From Enterobacter sp. Cy-643 (GTDB lineage Bacteria; Pseudomonadota; Gammaproteobacteria; Enterobacterales; Enterobacteriaceae): a DNA stretch of 64,000 bases. The notes below the pieces were generated by a model. It ran no database searches. It was given only the letters and a program-made list of their open reading frames with translations, and had not been told where the DNA came from. Positions within the stretch are counted from its first letter, which is position 1. Every line of letters begins with the position of its first letter. This document shows, piece by piece, positions 56,786 through 64,000 of this stretch. The position numbers and the translations under genes were made by a program. The DNA is taken from assembly GCF_011752815.1 (NCBI RefSeq), contig NZ_VWWV01000003.1, forward strand, positions 248,001 to 312,000. Direction: 5' to 3'.

Positions 56786-58291
56786 ATGCTAAAAAGGAAA
56801 AAGAAAGTCAGACCGATCAAGGTCAGTGACGTCACCATCATTGACGATGCGCGTCTGAAAAAAGCCATCACTGCCGCTTCACTGGGCAACGCGATGGAAT
56901 GGTTTGATTTCGGTGTTTACGGTTTTGTTGCTTACGCTCTGGGTAAAGTCTTCTTCCCGGACGCCAGCCCTAGCGTGCAGATGATTGCCGCCCTGGGGAC
57001 CTTCTCTGTTCCTTTCCTGATTCGCCCGCTAGGTGGACTGTTCTTCGGGATGCTAGGGGATAAATACGGTCGTCAGAAAATCCTGGCTATCACCATTGTC
57101 ATCATGTCGCTCAGTACGTTTGCCATCGGGCTTATCCCGTCCTACGCCACTATCGGCATCTGGGCACCTATCCTGCTGCTGTTGGCAAAAATGGCCCAGG
57201 GCTTCTCGGTCGGCGGGGAATATACCGGCGCGTCTATTTTCGTGGCCGAGTACTCTCCCGACCGTAAACGCGGCTTTATGGGCAGCTGGCTGGACTTCGG
57301 TTCGATTGCCGGGTTCGTCTGCGGCGCGGGCGTGGTTGTGCTGATTACCGCTATCGTTGGCGAAGAAAACTTCCTCGACTGGGGCTGGCGTATTCCGTTC
57401 TTCCTCGCGCTGCCGTTAGGTATTATCGGGCTTTATCTGCGCCATGCGCTGGAAGAGACCCCGGCATTCCAGCAGCACGTTGAGAAAATGGAGCAAGGCG
57501 ATCGCGAAGGCCTGGCCGAAGGGCCGAAAGTCTCGTTCAAAGAGATTGCCACTAAGCACTGGCGCAGTCTGCTGGTCTGTATTGGTCTGGTGATTTCAAC
57601 CAACGTGACCTATTACATGCTGCTGACCTACATGCCGAGCTATCTGTCCCACAACCTGCATTACTCGGAAGAGCACGGGGTGCTGATCATCATCGCCATT
57701 ATGGTGGGGATGCTGTTCGTGCAGCCTATGATCGGCCTGCTGAGCGACCGTTTTGGTCGTCGCCCGTTTGTCTTCCTCGGCAGTATTGGCCTGTTCGCGT
57801 TCGCTATCCCGGCCTTTATGCTGATTAACAGCGGCGCCATTGGGCTGATTTTTGCCGGATTGCTGGTGCTGGCGGTGGTGCTGAACTTCTTTATTGGGGT
57901 GATGGCCTCGACCTTACCGGCGATGTTCCCGACCCACATCCGCTACAGCGCCCTGGCGAGCGCCTTTAACATTTCGGTGCTGATTGCCGGCCTGACACCA
58001 ACGCTTGCCGCATGGCTGGTCGAAAGTACGCAAAATCTGATGATGCCGGCTTACTACCTGATGGTGGTGGCGATTATCGGCTTGATTACCGCGATCACCA
58101 TGAAAGAGACCGCCAATAAGCCGCTGAAAGGCGCGACGCCTGCGGCGTCTGATATTGCCGAAGCGCGTGAAATCGTGCAGGAGCATCACGACAATATCGA
58201 GCAGAAAATTGAGGACCTGGATAAGGAAATCGAAACGCTGCAGGCGAAACGTGCTCTGCTGGTGGATCAGCATCCGAGGATTAACGAGTAG
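56786..58291 (+). CDS. proP: Proline/glycine betaine/proton symporter ProP
   Basis: 501-residue MFS osmosensory transporter. N terminus MLKRKKKVRPIKVSDVTIID, then 12 hydrophobic helices with MFS motifs GDKYGRQK and SDRFGRRPF, as in E. coli ProP (500). The C-terminal coiled coil (about residues 460-495, with repeated IEQKIEDLDKEIETLQAKRA heptads) tunes osmotic activation. Divergent from aer, with 304 bases between them; AT-rich promoter DNA lies in that gap. Confidence 0.97.
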   Translation: MLKRKKKVRPIKVSDVTIIDDARLKKAITAASLGNAMEWFDFGVYGFVAYALGKVFFPDASPSVQMIAALGTFSVPFLIRPLGGLFFGMLGDKYGRQKILAITIVIMSLSTFAIGLIPSYATIGIWAPILLLLAKMAQGFSVGGEYTGASIFVAEYSPDRKRGFMGSWLDFGSIAGFVCGAGVVVLITAIVGEENFLDWGWRIPFFLALPLGIIGLYLRHALEETPAFQQHVEKMEQGDREGLAEGPKVSFKEIATKHWRSLLVCIGLVISTNVTYYMLLTYMPSYLSHNLHYSEEHGVLIIIAIMVGMLFVQPMIGLLSDRFGRRPFVFLGSIGLFAFAIPAFMLINSGAIGLIFAGLLVLAVVLNFFIGVMASTLPAMFPTHIRYSALASAFNISVLIAGLTPTLAAWLVESTQNLMMPAYYLMVVAIIGLITAITMKETANKPLKGATPAASDIAEAREIVQEHHDNIEQKIEDLDKEIETLQAKRALLVDQHPRINE

Positions 58292-58296
58292 TTTTT

Positions 58297-58334
58297 CCCC
58301 TCACCCTGCCCCTCTCCCCGTGCGGGAGAGGGGA
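58297..58334. repeat. Interspersed CCCTCTCCC-type repeat, copy 3
   Basis: CCCCTCACCCTGCCCCTCTCCCC-GTGC-GGGAGAGGGGA, six bases after the proP stop. Confidence 0.85.
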
Positions 58335-58344
58335 TGAATAGAGA

Positions 58345-58374
58345 AGCCCTCACCAGCGCGTGGGGGCTTTTTTT
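58345..58374 (+). terminator. Terminator of proP
   Basis: AGCCCTCA-CCAGCGCG-TGGGGGCT (one G-T pair) followed by T-run TTTTTT. Confidence 0.82.
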
Positions 58375-58509
58375 GCTCTTATTCCAGTTCTGCCTCTTCG
58401 TGGAAAATATCCACGATAATGCAGCGGCAGATGAGATTTCGTTCACTTCCAGTTCTGTTTTATCTGCCGCTACCGAGCATGTGAACGTCTCGGCTGGTAT
58501 TACGCTATG

Positions 58510-58606
58510 CCCCTCACCCCGGCCCTCTCCCCAGAGGGGCGAGGGAGAAAACAAGTTACGGGGAACGTGGTTTATCCGCTCTCCCTTTTAGGGTTAGGGT
58601 GAGGGT
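58510..58606. repeat. Interspersed CCCTCTCCC-type repeat, copy 4 (double)
   Basis: CCCCTCACCCCGGCCCTCTCC at the left and AGGGTTAGGGTGAGGGT at the right end form outward-facing copies with CTCTCCC/GGGAGA arms between. Confidence 0.82.
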
Positions 58607-58706
58607 AAAAACCAGAAGCGACGCTGCGGTTAGAGTCAGTGCTGAACATAAAGCGAGGCACGGTTCCGGCTTAAATCGCCTGCGTTTTCTCTCCGACTGG
58701 CCAGGG

Positions 58707-58856
58707 TCCGGCCGTCGGGAACGGCCGGAGGCTGAGAGCGTCGGGAACGCATCTCAGCCGACCCAGGACTGGGAGATAAAACGGAGGTCTGCCGCTTCAG
58801 CGGTCGATTTATTTGGCCGGGAGTCCGGGGTCTCGGGGGAGTGACGGTGACTCCCC
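58707..58856. repeat. Array of GC-rich hairpins with shared GTCGGGAAC loops
   Basis: Hairpins in order: TCCGGCC-GTCGGGAAC-GGCCGGA (58707-58729); GGCTGAGA-GCGTCGGGAACGC-A-TCTCAGCC (58730-58759); CCGC-TTCA-GCGG (58792-58803); GGGGAGT-GACGGTG-ACTCCCC (58836-58856). The first two share the loop GTCGGGAAC. No coding potential. Confidence 0.7.
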
Positions 58857-59125
58857 TAAGACGTTCACCGGTACAGTAGCCACAGATAAAACAGAACTGG
58901 AAGTGAACGGAAACTTAGCTACCTCTACATAATCGAGAGCATTTCTAGAAACGGAGTAATCCTTCCAGAAGGCGAATCCGCTCCCAGTTTTTCATCACTT
59001 TATCGCATTTGATATATCGTATATTTATATGCAAAGCGCAATTTTGACTTTGTGAATTGAGATAACTCACCTAACGTAAATACACAGAGAAAAGTCGATA
59101 AAAAACACAATTACAGGGTACACAC

Positions 59126-60694
59126 ATGCAAAAAAAAGTTCTGCCATTACTGCTACTGGCTGCGCTGTCTGCGGCTTCCCACGCTGCAACGCCACCGGAT
59201 ACCCTGGTGGTTGCTCAAGGGCTGGATGACATCGTCAGCCTTGATCCGGCTGAAGCCAACGAACTCTCAAGTATTCAGACCGTACCAAGCCTTTATCAGC
59301 GTCTGGTGCAGGCAGACCGCACGGACCCGGCCAAAGTCGTGCCGATTCTGGCGGCAAGCTGGCAGGGCGATGCGGCCAATAAGAAGCTGACCATCAAGCT
59401 GCGCCCGGATGCTAAATTTGCCTCCGGCAACCCGCTGCGCCCGGAGGACGTGATCTTCTCCTACACCCGCGCGGTCACCCTGAACAAATCCCCGGCCTTT
59501 ATCCTGAACGTACTGGGCTGGCAGCCGGACAACATCGCCAGCCAGCTGAAGAAAGTAGATGACCACACGCTGGAAGTGCACTGGACCGCGGACGTCAGCC
59601 CGGCGGTTGCGCTGAATATTCTTTCCACGCCTATCGCCTCTATCGTGGATGAAAAAGCGGTTGAACCGAACGTGAAATCAGGCGACTTCGGCAACGAATG
59701 GCTGAAAATGCACTCTGCCGGCAGCGGTCCGTTCAAAATGCGCGTTTATCAGCCGCATCAGGCTATCGTGCTGGATGCCAACCCGACTTCTCCGGGCGAC
59801 GCGCCAAAAGTGAAGAACATCATCATTAAAAACGTGCCCGATCCGGCCGCTCGCCGCCTGCTGATTCAGCAGGGTGACGCCGATATCGCCCGCGATTTAG
59901 GGTCTGACCAGACCAGCGCGCTGGAAGGCAAGCCTGGCGTGAAGGTGCTGAGCATTCCTTCAGCCGAGCAGAACTATCTGGTGTTTAACGTCGGCAACAA
60001 CGCCAACCCGCTGCTGAAAAACCCGGCGCTGTGGGAAGCTGCCCGCTACCTGGTGGATTACCAGGGCATCACCAAAGATTTGCTGAAGGGTCAGTACTTC
60101 GTTCACCAGAGCTTCCTGCCGGTCGGCTTCGCGGGCGCGCTGGAAAACACTCCGTTCAAATTTGACCCGGCGAAAGCGAAAGAAATTCTGGCGAAAGCGG
60201 GTATCAAAGACGCGCATTTCTCGCTGGATGTGGAAAACAAACCGCCGTTTATCACCATCGCTCAGTCAATGCAGGCAAGCTTTGCCCAGGGCGGCGTGAA
60301 GGTTGATCTGCTGCCAGCCGCCGGAAGCCAGGTATATGCCCGCGTGCGCGCGAAACAGCATCAGGCTGCGATTCGCCTGTGGATCCCGGATTACTTCGAC
60401 GCCCACTCCAACGCCAGTGCTTTCGCCTTTAACGACGGTAAAGCGAGCACCGTGGCCGGGCTGAACGGTTGGCAGATCCCGGAGCTGAACAAACAAACGC
60501 TGGCTGCCGTGGCGGAGGCCGACCCGGCCAAGCGCAAAGATCTCTATACCAAACTGCAGGAAGAGCTGCAGCGCAGTTCCCCGTATGTGTTTATTGACCA
60601 GGGTAAAACTCAGGTTGTGGTGCGCGATAACATCAAAGGCTACCAGCAGGGCCTGAATGCGGATATGGTGTATTACGATAACGTCACGAAATAA
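59126..60694 (+). CDS. ABC transporter substrate-binding protein, peptide/opine family (SBP type 5)
   Basis: 522 residues. Sec signal peptide MQKKVLPLLLLAALSAASHAA, then a DppA/OppA-type binding protein: DDIVSLDPAEANELSS near residue 40, ASGNPLRPEDVIFSYTRAV (about residues 100-118) and the C-terminal RSSPYVFIDQGKTQ. The ligand cannot be told from sequence (peptide, opine, glutathione or nickel complexes are all possible). First gene of a five-gene importer. Confidence 0.92.
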   Translation: MQKKVLPLLLLAALSAASHAATPPDTLVVAQGLDDIVSLDPAEANELSSIQTVPSLYQRLVQADRTDPAKVVPILAASWQGDAANKKLTIKLRPDAKFASGNPLRPEDVIFSYTRAVTLNKSPAFILNVLGWQPDNIASQLKKVDDHTLEVHWTADVSPAVALNILSTPIASIVDEKAVEPNVKSGDFGNEWLKMHSAGSGPFKMRVYQPHQAIVLDANPTSPGDAPKVKNIIIKNVPDPAARRLLIQQGDADIARDLGSDQTSALEGKPGVKVLSIPSAEQNYLVFNVGNNANPLLKNPALWEAARYLVDYQGITKDLLKGQYFVHQSFLPVGFAGALENTPFKFDPAKAKEILAKAGIKDAHFSLDVENKPPFITIAQSMQASFAQGGVKVDLLPAAGSQVYARVRAKQHQAAIRLWIPDYFDAHSNASAFAFNDGKASTVAGLNGWQIPELNKQTLAAVAEADPAKRKDLYTKLQEELQRSSPYVFIDQGKTQVVVRDNIKGYQQGLNADMVYYDNVTK

Positions 60695-60702
60695 CTGAAC
60701 GG

Positions 60703-60750
60703 CCCCTCGCCCCGCCCTTTCCGTCGTGAAAGAGGCCGGTCGAGGGGTCC
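60703..60750. repeat. Intra-operon palindrome after the binding-protein gene
   Basis: GGCCCCTCG...CCCTTTC-CGTC-GTGAAAG...CGAGGGGTCC; large imperfect hairpin related in sequence to the interspersed repeat family. Such hairpins after binding-protein genes stabilise that part of the message and keep it above the permeases (known for ABC operons; inferred here). Confidence 0.6.
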
Positions 60751-60779
60751 ATCACCATTAGCGCATAAAAGAGTTACCC

Positions 60780-61823
60780 ATGTCCGAAGTCTCGCCTTCG
60801 TCGCATCGTCTGCGGCGTCCGCTGTTCACCCTGCTTCAGGGAATATTTACGCTTGCTCTGACCCTTATTGGCCTGCTGCTGATTACCTTTGCTTTATCCG
60901 CGCTTTCCCCGGTGGACAGAGTGCTGCAAATCGTCGGCGACCACGCCAGCCAGTCAACGTACGATCAGGTGCGTCACCAGCTCGGGCTGGATCAGTCGCT
61001 GCCCGTGCAGTTCTGGCATTATCTGGTCAATCTCGCCCACGGCGATTTAGGTATAGCCAGCTCAACCGGCCAGCCGGTGCTGCATGACTTGCTTTCGACT
61101 TTCCCCGCCACCCTGGAACTCGCCACCCTGGCGCTGATCGTCGGCAGCGTACTTGGGGTACTTTTTGGGGTACTTTGCGCCCGGTTCGCCGGTTCGCCGC
61201 TGGATCTCGTGGTGCGCACTTTTACCCTGCTTGGCAATTCGGTGCCTATTTTCTGGCTGGGTCTGCTGATGCTGGCGCTCTTTTATGCACGCCTGCAGTG
61301 GAGCGCCGGGCCTGGGAGGCTGGACGATATTTACCAGTACAGCGTCGAGGCCAAAACGGGCTTCGTGCTGATCGACACCTGGCTTTCCGGCGATAAAGGC
61401 GCGTTTCTCAACGCCATTAACCATCTGATTTTGCCGGTATTGCTGTTGGCCTATTATTCTCTCGCCAGCATCACCCGACTGACCCGCACGGCCTGCCTGA
61501 GCGAAATGAACAAAGAGTACATCACGCTCGCCCGCGCGAAGGGCGCAGGCGACATGGCGATTCTGCTGCGCCATGTGTTGCCCAACATTCGCGGCACGCT
61601 GTTCACCGTGATCGCTCTGGCTTACACCAGCATGCTTGAAGGTGCGGTGCTGACGGAAACCGTCTTCTCCTGGCCGGGTATTGGCCGCTATCTCACCACC
61701 GCGCTTTTTGCCGGGGATACCACCGCCATCATGGGCGGGACGCTGCTGATTGGCGTGTCGTTTGTGCTGATCAATAACCTGACCGACATTCTGGTGCGCG
61801 CCACCGACCCGAGGATCCGCTGA
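60780..61823 (+). CDS. ABC transporter permease, DppB-like
   Basis: 347 residues, six hydrophobic helices, family motif region LARAKGAGDMAILLRHVLPN (about residues 245-264, EAA loop) that docks the ATPases. Its N-terminal basic region (HRLRRPL) precedes TM1. The stop codon overlaps the next start (TGATG). Confidence 0.93.
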   Translation: MSEVSPSSHRLRRPLFTLLQGIFTLALTLIGLLLITFALSALSPVDRVLQIVGDHASQSTYDQVRHQLGLDQSLPVQFWHYLVNLAHGDLGIASSTGQPVLHDLLSTFPATLELATLALIVGSVLGVLFGVLCARFAGSPLDLVVRTFTLLGNSVPIFWLGLLMLALFYARLQWSAGPGRLDDIYQYSVEAKTGFVLIDTWLSGDKGAFLNAINHLILPVLLLAYYSLASITRLTRTACLSEMNKEYITLARAKGAGDMAILLRHVLPNIRGTLFTVIALAYTSMLEGAVLTETVFSWPGIGRYLTTALFAGDTTAIMGGTLLIGVSFVLINNLTDILVRATDPRIR

Positions 61824-62656
61824 TGCCGTCTTCTCTTTTTCTGCGACGCATGCTGCGCTCCCCGGCGGCCCTTAGCGGCCTGATTATCATAGCCGGGCTG
61901 GTGCTTATCGCGCTGTTTGCACCGTGGCTGGCTCCGTTCGATCCCAACTGGCAGGATGCCGCCGCGCGCCTGCAGGCCCCCAACGCCCAACATCTGTTGG
62001 GCACCGACAGCTATGGCCGCGATCTGCTTTCTCGTCTGCTTTACGGCACTCGCCCGGCGCTGGGCCTGGTGCTGCTGGTGACCGTCATTACCCTGCCGGT
62101 TGGGCTGCTAATTGGCATTCTGTCCGGCTATTACGGCGGCTGGCTGGAGCGTATCCTGATGCGCTTTACCGATGTAGTCATGTCGATGCCGCGCCTGATC
62201 CTCGCCTTTGCCTTTGTGGCGATGCTCGGCCCTGGGCTGGTTAACGGTGCCCTGGCGCTGGCGTTGACCACCTGGCCCGCCTATGCCCGCCAGGCAAGAA
62301 GTGAAATACAGCGCCTGCGCCATAGCGATTATCTTGCCGCGGCAGAAATGATGGGCATCAAAGGCTTGCGGCTGCTGGTCGGCCATATTCTGCCGCTGTG
62401 CCTGCCTTCCGCCATCGTGCGCCTGGCGCTGGATCTGGCCGGGATTATTCTTGCCGCCGCCGGTTTGGGTTTCCTCGGCTTAGGCGCCCGCCCGCCGATG
62501 TCCGAATGGGGCGCGATGATTGCCGACGGGATGCAGGTCATTTTCGACCAATGGTGGATTGCCGCCATTCCGGGCACCGCCATTCTGCTGAGCAGCCTGG
62601 CGTTTAACCTGCTGGGCGATGGCCTGCGAGACGTGCTGGAGCCGCAACATGACTAA
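61823..62656 (+). CDS. ABC transporter permease, DppC-like
   Basis: 277 residues. N-terminal half has the conserved HLLGTDSYGRDLLSRLLYG (about residues 55-73) typical of DppC/OppC; the EAA loop is AAEMMGIKGLRLLVGHILP. It overlaps both neighbours, so translation is coupled. Confidence 0.94.
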   Translation: MPSSLFLRRMLRSPAALSGLIIIAGLVLIALFAPWLAPFDPNWQDAAARLQAPNAQHLLGTDSYGRDLLSRLLYGTRPALGLVLLVTVITLPVGLLIGILSGYYGGWLERILMRFTDVVMSMPRLILAFAFVAMLGPGLVNGALALALTTWPAYARQARSEIQRLRHSDYLAAAEMMGIKGLRLLVGHILPLCLPSAIVRLALDLAGIILAAAGLGFLGLGARPPMSEWGAMIADGMQVIFDQWWIAAIPGTAILLSSLAFNLLGDGLRDVLEPQHD

Positions 62657-63482
62657 CAGAATTACCGTTTCCGGACTGAATATCGACTACCCCGGCAGCC
62701 GGGTGGTCAGCAATCTCTCCTTCGCGCTGGGTAATGAACGCCTGGCGCTGGTCGGGGAATCCGGTTCAGGAAAATCCATGACGGCCCGCGCGCTGATGGG
62801 CCTGGTGCGTAAACCGGGCAAAGTGAGCGCGGAGCAGCTCAGCGTGATGGGGCACAACCTGCTCGACATGAATGCCCGGAACTGGAACCAGCTGCGCGGC
62901 AGTGACATCGCCATGGTGCTGCAGGACCCGCGCTATGCGCTGAACCCGGTCAAAAGCGTGCAGCAGCAAATTGACGAAGCGCTACGCTTGCACCAGAAGC
63001 TGTCCACGGCCGAACGCCGCGATCGCTGCCGCGAACTGATGCAATCCGTTGGCTTACCGGATGCGGTTCTGATGCGTTACCCCGGCGAACTGTCCGGCGG
63101 CATGGGCCAGCGCGTGATGATCGCCATTGCGCTCGCCAATAATCCCAAAGTGCTGATCGCTGACGAACCTACGTCGGCGCTCGACGCCCGCCTGCGCAAC
63201 CAAATCCTTGAGCTGCTGGTGGCGCAGTGCGAACAGCGGCAAATGGCGCTGCTGCTGATAAGCCACGATCTGCCGCTGGTGGCTGAACACTGCCACCGCG
63301 TACTGGTGATGTACCAGGGCCAAAAAGTTGATGAAATGGCCGCAGCCGAGCTGTCACAGGCCACGCATCCTTACACGCGAACGCTCTGGACCTGCCGTCC
63401 AAATGCCGATACCTACGGGCAAATGCTGCCGACGCTGAACCGCAGCGAATTCCAGCCAGGAGAAACCTATGGCGATCGTTAA
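62649..63482 (+). CDS. ABC transporter ATP-binding protein, DppD-like
   Basis: 277 residues from ATG 62649 (overlapping the permease stop by 8 bases). Walker [10 protein letters not shown] (about residues 37-45), signature [12 protein letters not shown], Walker [13 protein letters not shown] and a C-terminal oligopeptide-type extension. A pair with the next gene. Confidence 0.94.
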   Translation: MTNRITVSGLNIDYPGSRVVSNLSFALGNERLALVGESGSGKSMTARALMGLVRKPGKVSAEQLSVMGHNLLDMNARNWNQLRGSDIAMVLQDPRYALNPVKSVQQQIDEALRLHQKLSTAERRDRCRELMQSVGLPDAVLMRYPGELSGGMGQRVMIAIALANNPKVLIADEPTSALDARLRNQILELLVAQCEQRQMALLLISHDLPLVAEHCHRVLVMYQGQKVDEMAAAELSQATHPYTRTLWTCRPNADTYGQMLPTLNRSEFQPGETYGDR

Positions 63483-64000
63483 GGTTGATAATCTAAGCGT
63501 GCAGTTTGCCGCCAAAGGTGGGATCAAAACCGCCGTCGCCGGGGCCAGTTTCGCCCTTGAACAGGGCGAAACATTTAGCCTGATTGGCGCTTCTGGCTGC
63601 GGGAAATCCACCATCCTGCGCGTGCTGGCCGGGCTACAGCGTGACTGGAAGGGAGATGTGGAGCTGATGGGCAACCGCATTACGGCAGGGAAACGCTTCC
63701 AGGGCGCGCTGCGTCGCGAAGTGCAGATGGTGTTTCAGGATCCGTATGCCTCGCTGCACCCCAACCACACGATTTGGCGCACGCTGGCCGAGCCGCTGAA
63801 AATCCACGGTGAAAGCGAGATTGAGGCCCGAGTGGCGGAAGCATTAGAGCAGGTCGGCCTGCCGTCCGAGGCGGCAAAACGCTACCCGCACCAGCTTTCC
63901 GGCGGCCAGCGCCAGCGGGTGGCAATTGCCCGTGCGCTGCTGCTGCGTCCCAAAATTCTGCTGCTCGACGAGCCCACTTCCGCGCTGGATATGTCGGTTC
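63469..64000 (+). CDS. ABC transporter ATP-binding protein, DppF-like (cut by window end)
   Basis: ATG 63469 overlaps the previous gene by 14 bases; 177 codons are in the window with no stop. Walker [11 protein letters not shown]-loop [16 protein letters not shown], signature [15 protein letters not shown] and Walker [16 protein letters not shown] are all visible. The C-terminal third lies outside. Confidence 0.93.
   Translation, partial: MAIVKVDNLSVQFAAKGGIKTAVAGASFALEQGETFSLIGASGCGKSTILRVLAGLQRDWKGDVELMGNRITAGKRFQGALRREVQMVFQDPYASLHPNHTIWRTLAEPLKIHGESEIEARVAEALEQVGLPSEAAKRYPHQLSGGQRQRVAIARALLLRPKILLLDEPTSALDMSV

Larger units (their letters stand above)
58441..58908. mobile_element. 468-bp element bounded by 50-bp imperfect inverted repeats
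   Basis: Left arm 58441-58490 begins GTTCACTTCCAGTTCTGTTT; the reverse complement of the right arm, 58859-58908, begins identically and stays alike to the end (GTGAACGTCT), with about 8 differences in 50. Between them are an interspersed repeat (58510-58606) and a hairpin array (58707-58856), but no protein frame. It looks like a miniature inverted-repeat element or remnant. No target duplication is evident. Confidence 0.55.

Overview
The window reads as chromosome of an enterobacterium (order Enterobacterales, family Enterobacteriaceae in the broad sense). The left 11 kb carries the conserved cca / uppP / folB / plsY / tsaD / rpsU-dnaG-rpoD / mug / ileX block with near-E. coli protein sequences. 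Aer, ProP, UxuR/UxuA, YoaC and the citrate-lyase genes are also close to enterobacterial relatives. I cannot fix the genus from sequence alone. Most of the window is moderately GC-rich; three stretches (about 30.6-32.6 kb, 36.3-37.3 kb and 51.5-54.9 kb) are visibly AT-richer and look acquired.

Layout. 1-11 kb: housekeeping genes, with a variable slot between plsY and tsaD holding a small tyrosine-haem protein, a stand-alone indole-glycerol-phosphate synthase (trpC) and a cupin. 11-14 kb: a YoaC-like protein, a chemoreceptor with a sigma-28 promoter and an exported cupin. 14.4-22.1 kb: a catabolic island with a creatininase-family amidohydrolase, a LysR regulator, a BMP-type ABC importer (binding protein, double ATPase, two permeases), a cupin and a cysteine hydrolase. 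22.1-29.3 kb: a beta-glucoside locus (6-phospho-beta-glucosidase, ROK kinase, GntR regulator, PTS IIB and IIC, BglH-like porin). 29.3-32.6 kb: a periplasmic histidine phosphatase, then decayed DNA with a broken vapBC pair, an AT-rich gene I cannot assign and an IS3-family remnant. 32.6-36.3 kb: an S-adenosylhomocysteinase-like protein, then a cytochrome b561 / TPR / ECF sigma / anti-sigma operon. 36.3-37.1 kb: an orphan, broken type VI secretion hcp locus. 37.4-41.3 kb: uxuR-uxuA, a cold-shock gene and a CurA-like reductase. 41.4-51.4 kb: a complete citrate-fermentation locus (citS, a FAH-family enzyme, citCDEFXG, and the divergent citAB two-component system). 55-58.3 kb: aer and proP. 58.3-59.1 kb: a repeat-rich intergenic region. 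59.1-64 kb: a peptide/opine-type ABC importer running off the window end.

The most unusual locus is at 51.5-54.9 kb. A 643-residue subtilisin-like protease with a cyanobactin PatG-type C-terminal domain is followed by a 49-residue peptide gene whose C-terminal half is a strongly amphipathic helix, and then a strong terminator. Downstream lie an XRE-type regulator whose reading frame is split at a run of nine A residues and a 164-residue protein I cannot assign. There is no YcaO cyclodehydratase, radical-SAM enzyme or transporter in the cluster. I read this as a probable peptide-maturation (RiPP- or bacteriocin-like) system not typical of enterobacteria.

Other points to revisit: the FAH-family gene inside the citrate-lyase operon (a possible oxaloacetate decarboxylase where oadGAB is missing), the creatininase/cysteine-hydrolase/BMP importer cluster, the SAH-hydrolase-like protein with altered active-site motifs, and a 468-bp element bounded by 50-bp inverted repeats and filled with hairpins.
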